Position numbers and translations under genes: made by a program
NCBI RefSeq assembly: GCF_009498215.1
Contig: NZ_CP043498.1
Coordinates: 1,674,001-1,738,000, forward strand
Direction of reading: 5' to 3'
Length of the DNA: 64,000 nt
From: Rhizobium grahamii
Lineage (GTDB): Bacteria > Pseudomonadota > Alphaproteobacteria > Rhizobiales > Rhizobiaceae
Shown: positions 9,275 through 19,204 of the stretch, one piece after another
Layout of the letters: every line of letters begins with the position of its first letter
How positions within the stretch are numbered: position 1 is the stretch's first letter
Notes under the pieces: generated by a model
Database searches by the model: none
Seen by the model: the letters and a program-made list of their open reading frames with translations, nothing else
What the model was told of the DNA's origin: nothing

Positions 9275-10318
9275 ATGGCTGATGCTAAGCGCAGTAGAGT
9301 GACACTTACGCAAGTGGCTAGACTTGCAGGGGTGGGAACAGCAACGGTAGATCGCGTCCTGAATGATCGCGGCAACGTTAGCGAAGATATTAGCAAACGT
9401 GTCCTGGAGGCAGCCAAGGAACTCGGGATCCGGCGACTGCTGCCGCAAGCTCACCGACGACTGATCAGGATCGATGTCATACTGGCTCGACCGGAGCTTC
9501 CCCTCATCGCGCGGATGGGTTTCGAATTTCGGCGCCTTGCCACTTCAATCGATCGGTCGATCGTAATCCATCACACTATCCTCGACGATGAACGTCCGGA
9601 GACGATCGCGAAAGCTCTAAGCAAGACCACGTGCGACGCCGTCGTCTCCTACATGCCCGATCATCCTCTGGTTCATAAAGCGGTCGATGGTTTGAGCGCA
9701 CGAGATGTCCCAGTTGTCACTGTGATTTCTGACGTCCCGAACTCTGCCAGGATCGGATACGCGGGCACAGATCACTACAAGGCCGGGCGCTCGGCAGGAT
9801 ACTTTCTTACCCGAATGGGCCGGCGGCCAGGCCCGATCGTAATCCTCTGCAACCACCTCGGATTCCAGTCACACGCGGACCGAGTTAGGGGCTTCGTGGA
9901 TTTCCTGCAGGGCAACACAGACTCTTGGAACGTCACAGAGGTGGTTGAGGGGCTTGATAACAGAGACAAGTCCGAACTCGGGTTGCGAGCTGCCTTCAAG
10001 AGACAGGCCGATGCCGTAGCTGTCTACAACGTGGGCGCGGCAAACATCGCGGTGGCAAACGCCATCCGGGCGAATATACTTGAGGTCCGGCCCGTTTTTG
10101 TTGGCCACGAACTCACTCGGAACACAGCCGCCTTTCTTCGAGAGGGCTTGATGTCGATTACCATCGATCAGAGCCCCGAACTTCAGGTGTGGAAGGCTAT
10201 CAATCTGCTGCTCAGACACTTTTCTTACGGAGACGGTACGTCGCTGATGCCAGTCAACGCCGAAATTCCCACGGTGCTGTATGGACCGGAGAACATTCCG
10301 GATCCGCTCCCGTTCTGA
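9275..10318 (+). CDS. LacI-family transcriptional regulator
   Basis: 347 residues. The N-terminal LacI helix-turn-helix is LTQVARLAGVGTATVDRVLN (hinge helix NVSEDISKRVLEAAKELG), followed by a periplasmic-binding-protein-like effector domain from about residue 65. It belongs to the LacI subgroup with TVDR in the recognition helix, also seen in the regulators at 50603 and 57640. It is divergent from the 2624-9064 operon and is expected to repress it until a sugar or cyclitol inducer binds. Confidence 0.92.
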   Translation: MADAKRSRVTLTQVARLAGVGTATVDRVLNDRGNVSEDISKRVLEAAKELGIRRLLPQAHRRLIRIDVILARPELPLIARMGFEFRRLATSIDRSIVIHHTILDDERPETIAKALSKTTCDAVVSYMPDHPLVHKAVDGLSARDVPVVTVISDVPNSARIGYAGTDHYKAGRSAGYFLTRMGRRPGPIVILCNHLGFQSHADRVRGFVDFLQGNTDSWNVTEVVEGLDNRDKSELGLRAAFKRQADAVAVYNVGAANIAVANAIRANILEVRPVFVGHELTRNTAAFLREGLMSITIDQSPELQVWKAINLLLRHFSYGDGTSLMPVNAEIPTVLYGPENIPDPLPF

Positions 10319-10681
10319 GAGGACGGCGGCAAAACCCGAGCGCCTGGTTCTCGGCCGCCCCCGACAAGCCGCTCATGTTCTTCGAGGGCCTATGGGCGCT
10401 TGCGTGGAGGAGCGTGCTCTTCTTGCCCCATATGCAACGATGGTGGGCTCGTTGATCGTTCTGGTCGCTACGGCAACTTTCTCGGCTGCATTCGATATCC
10501 GCAGTGCACTGGTAACGTGCCGAAGTCGCCCCACAAATCGCCTGGTGCGAAGGCTCTACGAGGAAGCCAACTTAGGCAAGCGGGCTGCCGCGAGAGCCAC
10601 CGGGAACATAGCCATACGATCGAAGAATTGCTTCCCGTACCCATTCAGGACAACGCAGCGATTTATGAGATCAAAACCTAG
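10319..10681 (+). pseudogene. mosaic remnant: SRAP fragment, C4 zinc finger, ligase tail
   Basis: Three pieces of unrelated genes lie in a row. Bases ~10319-10423 match the internal SRAP segment of the gene at 19559 (shared peptide [14 protein letters not shown]) with a one-base shift near its start. Bases ~10424-10530 encode a topoisomerase-type zinc finger with four cysteines (CPIC, then C and C in GCIRYPQCTG). Bases ~10640-10681 end in IQDNAAIYEIKT and a stop, matching the last residues (VQDNAKIYEIES) of the DNA ligase at 20405. The reading frame has no proper start. It looks like a decayed second copy of the SRAP-ligase cassette, fused by deletions to a zinc-finger gene. Confidence 0.75.
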
Positions 10682-10716
10682 ATAGATCCCTACCCAGTAG
10701 TCTGTGTGACTTCGGA

Positions 10717-12298
10717 TCATGCCTTCGCTGAGATGGCACTCAGTTCCTCCAGGTCGAGATCCCGCTCGAGTTCCCGGAGTGTCTCGTCATCAATCTGCCC
10801 GACACGATGCAGGCGTATGAGTTCGCTCCGGCCAACAGCGACCGCCTCCAGCACGACATCGAAGTGAGCATGAAGCATCGGCGCATAATCCTCGGTTCTC
10901 TCCGCGTAGTCGATGATTGCGGTCGCTCGACGTTCGTATCTTGCCAGCAATTGAGGATGGATCAGAGTGCCCTCATGGTCGTATGCGAGATCCTTCACCT
11001 TCACGAACTGAACCTGCGCCATTGCCGCTTCGGCCTGGCTCATCGTCATTGGTGCGCGTTCGGCTTCGGCCTCTCCCAAACCTGCCCAGGAGATCACGGC
11101 ACCAAGCGTCGTTCCCTGCAGGAGTACTGTCCCCATGATCACGGCGAACGAAATGACGAGGATAAAGTCGCGCCCGGGAAAGTCGTCTGGCAAGCTCAAA
11201 GCTAGCGCAAGGGTGACCACCCCGCGTACGCCCGCCCAGCCTAGAACTGTCGCCGCCCCCGCCCCATCGGAACGGATCGGCAAGACCCAGGCCGTTTGCG
11301 AGCTTTATTACGAGATCAGAGCCGAAGACCCAGATGAAGCGAGCCGCAATGAGTGCGATGAGGATCGCGAGCGACGGGAACGTCATGGTCTCGATCATCG
11401 CGATGAAGCCGCCACCGCGCTCGACGATGTCGCGCAGAGAAAGACCGATGAGGATGAAGACCATCGCCTCCATGAGGAAAACCAGTACCGTCCAGAACGA
11501 CGTACCGCGCATGCGTGTCCCCGCTGACATGACGGGTGTGCTGGTGCCATGAGGCTATAAGACCCGCTGTCACAGTGGCGATCACACCAGACACATGGAG
11601 TTGTTCCCCCAATAGATATGCGATCCAGCAGAGCAGCGTGGTTGCCGCGATCATGAGATAGTCGTCGCGAAGTCGCCGGACTAGCTTGACCCATGCGAAG
11701 CCAAGCACGCCCCCCAGCAAAGCACCGCCTGCGGCAAGCACAACGAACGTCCCAACTGCGCTGACCGTACTGAATGCTCCAGTCGCTGTCGCTGCGACGG
11801 CAAAGCGGAAGAGGACAAGTCCGCTCGCATCATTCAGCAGGCTCTCGCCTTCAAGCAGGATCTGAAGGCGGCGCGGCAGGCGTACGTGTTCGAGAATCGC
11901 ACGGGCGGCCACTGCATCCGGTGGTGAGACGATGGCTCCGAGCGCGGCGCAGGCCGCCCAAGGCAAGGACGGCATCAACAGATGGGCGACAACTGCAACG
12001 ACAACGGTTGTGAAGAGCACCGCCCCGACGGCGAGCGAGGCGATGCCGAACATGTGTCGCTTCAGCCTGTCGACGGCAATGGTCCAGGCGCCATCGAAAA
12101 GAAGAGGCGGAAGGAAAATGACCAGCACGAGTTCGGGATCGACCGTGATCGCGGGTATCCCGGGACGAAGGCCAGCATGGCACCACCCGCAAGCAGCGCC
12201 ACAGACGGAGGTAGTCCCAGGCGGTGAGCGAGATAGTGGAGCGCAATGATCGCAAGAAACATTGCGATCACGAGTTCAAAGAGATGGGTGCCGTCCAT
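10717..12298 (-). pseudogene. Na+/H+ antiporter (CPA1/NhaP type) with three frameshifts
   Basis: Conceptual joining of four minus-strand segments gives about 526 residues, the usual CPA1 length. It starts MDGTHLFELVIAMFLAI and contains the transport-core FLPPLLFDGAW, ALGAIVSPPDAVAA, LLEGESLLNDASGL, and GWAGVRGVVTLALALSLP near the end. Frame breaks lie near 12160 (one base missing by a CCCGGG), 11534-11536 (one extra base in a CCC) and about 11286-11288 (one extra base in a CCC). No internal stop other than those caused by the shifts is seen. As written it cannot make a functional antiporter. Because all breaks are single-base, sequencing error is a real alternative. Confidence 0.85.
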
Positions 12299-12376
12299 AT
12301 GTCTCCCCGGGCCAACGCGTTACATCAAAGGACGGCACCGCCTAAAACGCAACATCGGGAACGCGGTGCACCTTCT

Positions 12377-13201
12377 TCAAAAGTCGGTGGAGACCGAGAC
12401 CTCTCGCCACCGCTTGATGATGTCCCCGTCGGACAAGTGCTTCGCTTCGATCGCAGCAACCGTGTCGCTACCGAACGGCATGCGCACAGGTGGCTGCGCG
12501 ACATCGGCGAAGGCCACGATCTGCCGGGCAAACTTCTCCGGGTCGCCGGGCTGGTTGTGGTTCAGCGAAGACGCATGCTCGCGGACCGCACCTGCGGTTC
12601 CGTCATAGTCAGAGATCCGGTTGCCGCTCGACGACAACGAGCTGGGATCAAGGAAGTCCGTCCGGAAATAGCCCGGTTCGATCACGGTCACATGGATTCC
12701 AAGCGGTTCCAGTTCCGCGTGAAGCGCCTCCGACAGCCCCTCGACCGCAAACTTCGTCGAACAGTAGACACCGAATCCTGCACCCGCGCGGTAGCCACCG
12801 ATCGACGAGACGTTGAGGATGCGACCGAACCTCTGCGATCGCATCTGCGGGAGCACTGCACGCGTCACCGTCAGCAGACCGAAGACGTTTGTGCGGTAGA
12901 GCCGTTCGACCTCCTCTGCCGAGGCTTCCTCGACTGCCCCGATGAGGCCGAATCCTGCATTGTTCAGCAGCACGTCGATAGCACCGAACCGCTCGACTGC
13001 CTGACGGGCAGCGTCCCGCGCCTGCTCCTCGTTCGTCACGTCCAGCGCGGCTGCGAGAAGGTTGCGCCGCTCTCCGAGCTTCTCCGTGACCGATCCTGCG
13101 CTGCGGGCGGTGGCGACAACGTTGTCACCGCGTTCAAGAGCAAGCTGCGCAATGCGGGCGCCGAACCCGCGCGATGCTCCGGTTATGAACCAGGTCTTCA
13201 T
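12377..13201 (-). CDS. short-chain dehydrogenase/reductase (SDR)
   Basis: 274 residues, classical SDR. The cofactor motif is TGASRGFG, the NNAGFG motif is present, the catalytic Ser falls in ILNVSSIGGYRAG, and the YxxxK motif is YCSTK in GFGVYCSTKFAVEG. It resembles the oxidoreductases that annotators name NAD(P)-dependent SDR, acting on small ketones or alcohols of unknown identity. It follows the NTF2-like gene by 15 bases and is the last gene of a four-gene minus-strand operon with a second SDR, facing away from the large regulator at 15264. Confidence 0.9.
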   Translation of the reverse strand: MKTWFITGASRGFGARIAQLALERGDNVVATARSAGSVTEKLGERRNLLAAALDVTNEEQARDAARQAVERFGAIDVLLNNAGFGLIGAVEEASAEEVERLYRTNVFGLLTVTRAVLPQMRSQRFGRILNVSSIGGYRAGAGFGVYCSTKFAVEGLSEALHAELEPLGIHVTVIEPGYFRTDFLDPSSLSSSGNRISDYDGTAGAVREHASSLNHNQPGDPEKFARQIVAFADVAQPPVRMPFGSDTVAAIEAKHLSDGDIIKRWREVSVSTDF

Positions 13202-13216
13202 CTCGGTGTCCTTTTC

Positions 13217-13720
13217 CTATTCGGAGGCAGCAGGCAGCGCCCAGAGCTTGTCGAAGGCGATACTGTCGAAGAATGCCGATGCTTTCACGATCTTGCCGCC
13301 ATCGAGATCGAGGAACCAGGCATAGGTGTTCTTGTATGGCTGGCCATCCTTCGCGGTTCCGGCTGCGTCGAAGAACACGATGACGGTGTCGCCGTCGGCA
13401 TACATGTTCCGGATCGTCGGCTTGAGACCGACGCTCATGCGAGCGTTGAACGGTTTGATGACCTCGTTGATGAAGGCATCCCGACTGCCATAGGACTTGG
13501 AAGCGGCCGAATTGCCCGTGATCGTCCAAGTGACGTTGTCGGCCAGGAGATCATACGGGCTTCCGGTGCCCGCGGCCCATGCATCGAACGCCTTCTGCAC
13601 GGTCGCCTTGTTTGCGACCTCGTCGGCCGCGACCGCGCCTCCGGCAGCCATGCACAGTGAAATAGAGGCCGCACATGCGATACCTCGCAGAGTTGCCACC
13701 AATGATTTGCTGTTGCTCAT
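13217..13720 (-). CDS. secreted NTF2/SnoaL-like protein
   Basis: 167 residues. The first ~32 residues form a signal peptide (GIACAASISLCMAAGGAVA). The rest is a single SnoaL-like NTF2 cone domain with the typical N-terminal helix VQKAFDAWAAGTG followed by LLADNVTWTITG. Such domains bind or convert small hydrophobic molecules, and the exact role here is unknown. The start was placed at MSNSKSLVA because AGGAG lies 8 bases upstream; a longer frame starts 33 bases earlier without good support. It lies between two SDR genes, which suggests a shared substrate. Confidence 0.8.
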   Translation of the reverse strand: MSNSKSLVATLRGIACAASISLCMAAGGAVAADEVANKATVQKAFDAWAAGTGSPYDLLADNVTWTITGNSAASKSYGSRDAFINEVIKPFNARMSVGLKPTIRNMYADGDTVIVFFDAAGTAKDGQPYKNTYAWFLDLDGGKIVKASAFFDSIAFDKLWALPAASE

Positions 13721-13810
13721 CTCAGAACTCCTTGTGAACAAGTTGCCTGCCACCGGGGCCTATCCCGGCGGCGGAGGTGAGCGGCGGGGGCAACGCCGCC
13801 TTACTGCAGC

Positions 13811-14623
13811 TTAGATCTGGGCTTCCCAGGCCTTGAGCTGGTGATCCTTCAACATGTCCTCAATCACCTTCGGGCAGACATTGCGGAACTTGCCCGTATC
13901 GGCCGGAACGATCTCGATCATGCGATCGATCATTTCTTGGGCATCCATCTTGCCCTCCGGTGTCGCGAAGAAGTCGTCGAATCCCTTCCTGAGATCGGCG
14001 CGCTTCGTGAAGTTCTTGCTGTCATCCATCCACCGGAACGGATTGTCGGCCATCGTCTCGTTGTAGCCGGTGTAGTAGGCGCCGGGATTGATGGTCTGGA
14101 TCTTGATACCATAGGCGGCAAGTTCCTGCTGCAGCGCTTCAGCGATGGATTCGAGCGCGTGCTTGGTCGAGACGTATGTCCCCCAATTCGCCGGCGTGAA
14201 AAGGCCGCCCATCGAGGAGGTGAACACCACCTTCTTGCCATGATGCTTTCCTTCGCGGATCCAGCGCTGGATTACACCCTGCGTGAGTGTCAGCGGAAGG
14301 AAGACATTCATTTCGAAGTTGCGGCGAACTATGTCGACGGGGATTTCCCAAACGGGACCTGGTTCACCCTGCCCCGCATTATTCCAGAGGACGTCGAAGT
14401 CCCATCCTTGCGCCTGCTTGATGTCGTAAGGATCCGTGAGGTCCAGGCGCTCGACGCGGATGCGTCTGCCGAGATCCAGCTTTGTCACTTCCTCGCGCAT
14501 GGCCGTAACCATCGGGGAAACCTGGCAGGTTGCGATGATGTTGTGACCGTTTCTGGCCATTCCGATTGCAGCGGCCTTGCCGAAGCCTGATCCGCCGCCA
14601 GTAATGAGGATTGTCTTTCCCAT
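13811..14623 (-). CDS. short-chain dehydrogenase/reductase (SDR)
   Basis: 270 residues, classical SDR. The cofactor motif is TGGGSGFG (residues ~7-14), NNAGQG follows the central strand, the catalytic Ser lies in VVFTSSMGGLF, and the active-site Tyr/Lys are in TYVSTKHALE. The start at MGKTILIT is preceded by GGGAGAA. It shows only modest resemblance to the SDR at 12377, so the pair are probably distinct enzymes rather than a recent duplication. It lies 32 bases after the GlcG/HbpS-like gene. Confidence 0.9.
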   Translation of the reverse strand: MGKTILITGGGSGFGKAAAIGMARNGHNIIATCQVSPMVTAMREEVTKLDLGRRIRVERLDLTDPYDIKQAQGWDFDVLWNNAGQGEPGPVWEIPVDIVRRNFEMNVFLPLTLTQGVIQRWIREGKHHGKKVVFTSSMGGLFTPANWGTYVSTKHALESIAEALQQELAAYGIKIQTINPGAYYTGYNETMADNPFRWMDDSKNFTKRADLRKGFDDFFATPEGKMDAQEMIDRMIEIVPADTGKFRNVCPKVIEDMLKDHQLKAWEAQI

Positions 14624-14655
14624 GTCATTCTCCCTTCGTGCTCGCGAGTTAATGG

Positions 14656-15069
14656 TCAGCGGAGTGTCGCCTCGAAGGCTGCGAGCCCAGCCTTGGCGAT
14701 CTTGGTGTCCTGCTCGATGGTTCCGCCAGAGACGCCGAGCGACCCGGCCAGACCGCCATTGGGACATTTGAGCGCTATGCCGCCCGCGTAGGGTGCCAGC
14801 CCGCCGTTGCTCAATTCCAGATGGGGCGCGGGAGCGCCGGGCTTCAGATAGTCCCAAACATCCTCGCTGTTGCATTGGAAGAGCACGGCGGTCCGAGCCT
14901 TCCGCATCGCGATGTCGATCGATCCGAGCACTGCGCCGTCCATGCGGTGAAAGGCTTTCAGGTGCCCGCCCTCGTCCAGAATGGCGATGATTGCGGCAAG
15001 GCCCATTTCCCGGGCCTTGGTCTCAGCGTGATCGATGATCGCCTGCGCGTTGTGAGCCGAAATCGGCAT
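14656..15069 (-). CDS. GlcG/HbpS family protein (DUF336)
   Basis: 137 residues, one GlcG/HbpS domain: the helix ISAHNAQAIIDHAETKAREMG, then the strand IIAILDEGGHLKAFHRMDGA and the C-terminal GSLGVSGGTIEQDTKIAKAG. Members bind haem or act as small accessory proteins near oxidation pathways; no catalytic mechanism is established. MPISAHN is chosen as start because GGGAGG lies 8 bases upstream. A second family member is encoded at 27666. It is the first gene of the SDR operon, 194 bases from the divergent regulator. Confidence 0.85.
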   Translation of the reverse strand: MPISAHNAQAIIDHAETKAREMGLAAIIAILDEGGHLKAFHRMDGAVLGSIDIAMRKARTAVLFQCNSEDVWDYLKPGAPAPHLELSNGGLAPYAGGIALKCPNGGLAGSLGVSGGTIEQDTKIAKAGLAAFEATLR

Positions 15070-15263
15070 TGGCAAACCTCCCATCCGTCCGTTCTTTTTC
15101 GATGGACGGAGTGTCGATCCGGAGGGTGGGAGGTTCAAGTTGGTAGCTGTTAAGAGTTGTTAAGGCGACGCAACAGGCTTTCGGACACCTTGGCCGAAGA
15201 GGCACTAGACTTGCCGCTTATGGGGTCTTCGGGTATCTACAAGGCCTTCTCGCGGAGCCAGTC
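15070..15263. promoter_or_regulatory. divergent promoter region of SDR operon and large regulator
   Basis: The 194 bases between oppositely oriented genes must hold both promoters. No convincing palindrome was found. Control of the SDR operon by the neighbouring winged-helix regulator is inferred from orientation alone. Confidence 0.4.
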
Positions 15264-18037
15264 GTGTCGGTGGAACGGTTCACTTTCGGCCCTTTTGAGC
15301 TCGACCCAGTGCGGCTCGAGCTGCGACGCGATGGAAATCGCCTGAATGTCGGCGCGCGGGCATGCCGGGTGCTCATGGCGCTGCTTGAACGGCCGGGTGA
15401 AGTCGTCAGCCAGCAGGAACTATTGACCGCCGCCTGGTCGGGCCTGCAGGTCGCGGACGTAAACCTTCGGGTACATATCGTAGCGTTGCGCAAGGCCATC
15501 TCCGGCGGACCCGACGATGCATTCGACATCGCCACGGTACCGCGTGAGGGATATGTATTCGCGGGTCCCGTGTCAGCGGACCGCGCGAGTGAAGCTCCCC
15601 GTCCGCCTCCTTCCCGCGTTCCTAGACAGCTCAGCACCCTGTTCGGCAGAAGCGAGGCCCTGACTGGTCTCGGCGACGCGATCACCACACATCGCATCGT
15701 GACGATCGTCGGAGCGGGAGGCATCGGCAAGACCGCGCTGGCGCTGGCAGCTATTGCGGAGCCAGCCAGCTATGTTCATACCGAGTGCGTCTTCGTCGAT
15801 TTCTCCACGTCCGTGTCATCGCTGCAGGTGGCGGTATGCGTTTTTGAAGCGCTCGAGTTGGAGGGGTCTCCAAACGATGTCGTCGCTCATATCGAGCGTG
15901 CCCTCCGAGGCAGGACAATGCTGCTTGTCTTCGATAATTGCGAACACGTCGTCGGCGACGTTGCAGCCATCGTCGCAAGGCTGACGAGCAAGAGCGAAGG
16001 TATTGCGATCCTGGCCACCAGCCGAGAGCCGCTGCGGGTTCCCGGCGAGCAGGTGTTTCCCTTGCATCCCCTTGCCTGTCCGCCGGCAGGGACCGCGCTG
16101 ACGGCTCAAGCAGCCATGGGCTACGCGGCCGTGCAGATGTTCGTGGAAGCTGCGAGCCGAAGGTCGGGTGTATTCGCTCTGGACGACGCAGATGCGTCCC
16201 TTCTTGGAGAAGTCTGCCGCCGCCTCGATGGAAGTCCACTTGCGATCGAACTCGCCGCAGCCACCAGCGATTCCATGACCATCCCCGAACTGGCTCGTCG
16301 GCTCGACGACCGCTTCACGGTGCTGACCCGCGGGACCCGCACAGCCCTGCCGAAGCACCGGACGCTCCAGGCGGCGATCGACTGGAGCTATGACGCTCTG
16401 AACGAGGTCGAAGCTGCTGTGATGCGCCGCCTTGGCGTGTTTCCCGGACGGTTCTCGGCGGACGACGCACAGGTAGTCGCCAGCACGGAAACGGTGACCG
16501 CCACGGCAGTTCAGGAGGCATTGGCGAACCTCAGGGCAAAGTCACTCATCACCGTCGACTTCGGAGGAGAGGCAGCTTCCTTCAGGTTCCTTGAGACGAT
16601 GCGCGTCTACGCGAGGCTGAAGCTTCTGGAAAGCGAAGAGGCTTCCGTCGTCTATGCGCGCTTCGTTGATCATACACTGCGCCGATTGGCGGCGATCAAC
16701 GGGCGGGAAGATGTCTCCGGGCATCTTAAGAGGAGCCATGGCGGTATCCTGGATGATTGGCGCGCGGCACATGACTGGTCAGTGCGGAACGGCGACTGGC
16801 GAACGGCACTGAAGCTGATGGCAGCGGCAATTGGTCTCTGCCAGTCCCTCAACATAAAGGCGGAGTATGTAAACCGCTCGGCCGAGACCCTCCGCACAAT
16901 ATCTGCGGATGTGCGGGACGAAGAGAGCCTCCGGTTGGAGATGCTCGTCTGCGATGTCACGGCGCAGATCCTTCTCGATACACAGCCTGTTCATCCATTG
17001 AACTTTCTCGACCACATCGAGACTGCTGCATTGCGATCTCTGGATCTCTCGAAACGGTTGAACGCACCTGAGCAGCGCATGAACGCACTCGTGACACTCA
17101 CCAGTGCGGCCGTAACGGCCGCGAATGTAGCGAAGATGGAGCGCTACGGCTCTGAAGTCTTCGAATTCGCGCAACAGACTCAGAGCGCTGACTTCCTTCA
17201 CACGGCGCACTATCTCAACGGCTTTGCCAAATACTACTGCTCCGACTTCGCCGCGGCGCTGGGCGAATGTGAGCGGGCGATGACCGTCGCCAAGTCAATG
17301 ATGTCTCCCCCTCCCGTCGCGACTGATTACACGTCGAACATTCAAGTTCTCCGCTCGCGCGTGCTTTGGATCCGCGGCGATTTCGAACGAAGCCTAGAGG
17401 AAGTGGAGGAGGCTCACCGCTCCGCGATCGGGGCGGTCACGCTCCTACGATATCATGGGTTGCATGGGGCGGCGGCGTGAGCGTCTATCTGTGGGCGGGC
17501 GCCTTTGACCGAGCGGCGGCCAGCGCGAAGCTCTTCGAAGATCTGGCGATCGAATACAGTATTCCTGGATGGGCCAGGTACGTTCCAAGTATGCGCGATG
17601 CGATGGACCGCCTTCGGAATGGCGGAAGGTCGTTTGGCGCCGGACCGATTGATTGGACACCGCATGTACCCTCCCATGCAGATGTTATGACGAGCATTCA
17701 CTGTGCATTTCACAGGCCCATCGATCTCCAGCGGATCGAGGCTATGCCGCGACACTGGTGCGCGGCGGAACATTTCCGCGCCGCCGGCGAACATCACCTT
17801 GCTGCCGGACGGACGGAGGAGGCTGAGAGGCTCTATTCAAAGGCCCACTCGGTATCGCTGTCGCAAGGTGCCGTCGCGTGGGAAATACGCGCTACTTTGA
17901 GTCTCGCCAACCTTAAAGTTCGGCAACAGCAAGCTGCCGCCGCCCGCTTGCTTCTGGAGCCGATCATGGACCGCTATCCAGACTCGCGAGCGAACGCAGA
18001 CATCGCATACGCGGCGGAACTGCTGGCCATCTGCTGA
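15264..18037 (+). pseudogene. winged-helix / NTPase / TPR-type regulator, one frameshift
   Basis: An OmpR-type winged helix comes first (residues ~1-100: FTFGPFELDPVRLELRRDG, VVSQQELLTAAWSG, VPREGYVFAG). It is followed by a STAND-type NTPase with P-loop GAGGIGKT, Walker B MLLVFDNCEH and sensor ATSREPLRV. A helical C-terminal part resembles the TPR arrays of this family. The frame stops at 17480, but the next frame continues the protein to 18037. One base appears missing near 17430-17436, in a GGGGCGG run. Repaired length is about 924 residues, normal for these ATP-dependent regulators. As written it yields a 738-residue product lacking the end. It probably regulates the divergent SDR operon. 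Confidence 0.8.
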
Positions 18038-18049
18038 CAAGCGCTTGCG

Positions 18050-19204
18050 TCAGCGCGTATCCGCTCCGAGCAGAGAGCTCCTCGTCTGCCCTGCCGACCT
18101 GAAGGCTACCGAAGAATAGAGAAGGAAAGACAGTGCAGTCATTGCGACTGCGGCCCAGCCGCCGCCGAGGACGTTGGTTTCTGTCGTCGCGAAGGATGCG
18201 ACCAATGGCCCTAACCCGTTACCAAACAGGATTGTCGGCAAGATCAACACGGCCGCCCGCCGGGTGGTGTCGAGCCTGACGATCTCCGCCATCTGGAAGG
18301 CTTGCAGGGCACATGAGGCGCTGGCAAAGATGCAGATCGAAGCTATGAACGCCATCGGTGCATCGGTAAGGATGGCGAGCGCGATGAAACCTGCCTGTGC
18401 CAGCACAAGCATCAAAAGGCTCGGCCATTTTGCTGCATTCGGAACGAGCCATGCCGAGAGCCACGAAGCGGCCACCTGGCAGGCGAGACTGGCGGAGAAA
18501 GCCAGGCCGATCACAGACGGGCCAAGACCGTGCTGAGTTGCAACGCGCTCGATATAGGTCCAAGCCGCACCAAGTCCCGCGGCTTGAAGGACTGTTGCGC
18601 CCCCGAAAAACATTACGGTTCCGCTGAAACGAATTCCCGTTCGTTCCCCGCGCTCCAGGACACTCACCTTGTCGATCAGCGTGACAGCGAAGAGTGCCGC
18701 GATCAGCGCTCCAGCGGCGAGCGCGTAAAGCGCCGCGGCAACACCGAACCTTGGTATCAAGAGAACAGGAAAGAGATAGGCAAGTCCAATCTGGGGCAGC
18801 ACAGATGCGCCACAGAGGATCCCGGTGAGGCGATCGGGATTCTTCGAACGCACGATGATCGCGTTCGCGGCTCCAAAAAGAAGTCCTGCGAGGAGGCCTG
18901 CGACGGCCCGGTCGAGCAATACGGCGGATGTTGTTTCAGCGTGTGCGTTCGCAACATTGACCGCCACCAATCCGAGCGCTGTCGCTGCGGTCTTTAGGCG
19001 CATGACGCCACGCGCCATCCAGTAGCCACCAACAGTTGCGCCCAATGTCAGACCGAACAATTCGAGGGTGGCCGCTTGGCCGATGCCTGCCTTGCTCAAC
19101 AGGCCCGCATCATTCAACCCGCCAAGGAGGATCGGAAGCACGCCGAGTGACAGCAGTGACGCGGTCCCGATGATGATTGCTCCGCAAATCGTAGTCGGCC
19201 TCAT
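18050..19204 (-). CDS. MFS-like transporter
   Basis: About 384 residues with roughly 12 hydrophobic spans and little else: IIIGTASLLSLGVLPILL at the start, LLAGLLFGAANAIIV, VGYWMA-like loops and an ALSFLLYSSVAF end. It fits the major facilitator superfamily, but I do not recognise a substrate-specific subfamily. The start at MRPTTICG has GGAGG 8 bases upstream; another ATG lies 18 bases earlier. It converges on the large regulator with only 12 bases between the two stops. Confidence 0.75.
   Translation of the reverse strand: MRPTTICGAIIIGTASLLSLGVLPILLGGLNDAGLLSKAGIGQAATLELFGLTLGATVGGYWMARGVMRLKTAATALGLVAVNVANAHAETTSAVLLDRAVAGLLAGLLFGAANAIIVRSKNPDRLTGILCGASVLPQIGLAYLFPVLLIPRFGVAAALYALAAGALIAALFAVTLIDKVSVLERGERTGIRFSGTVMFFGGATVLQAAGLGAAWTYIERVATQHGLGPSVIGLAFSASLACQVAASWLSAWLVPNAAKWPSLLMLVLAQAGFIALAILTDAPMAFIASICIFASASCALQAFQMAEIVRLDTTRRAAVLILPTILFGNGLGPLVASFATTETNVLGGGWAAVAMTALSFLLYSSVAFRSAGQTRSSLLGADTR

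Noticed and set aside
12224..13660. 478-residue plus-strand frame
   Set aside because: Antisense to the SDR and NTF2-like genes; low-complexity Arg/Asp-rich translation without motifs.
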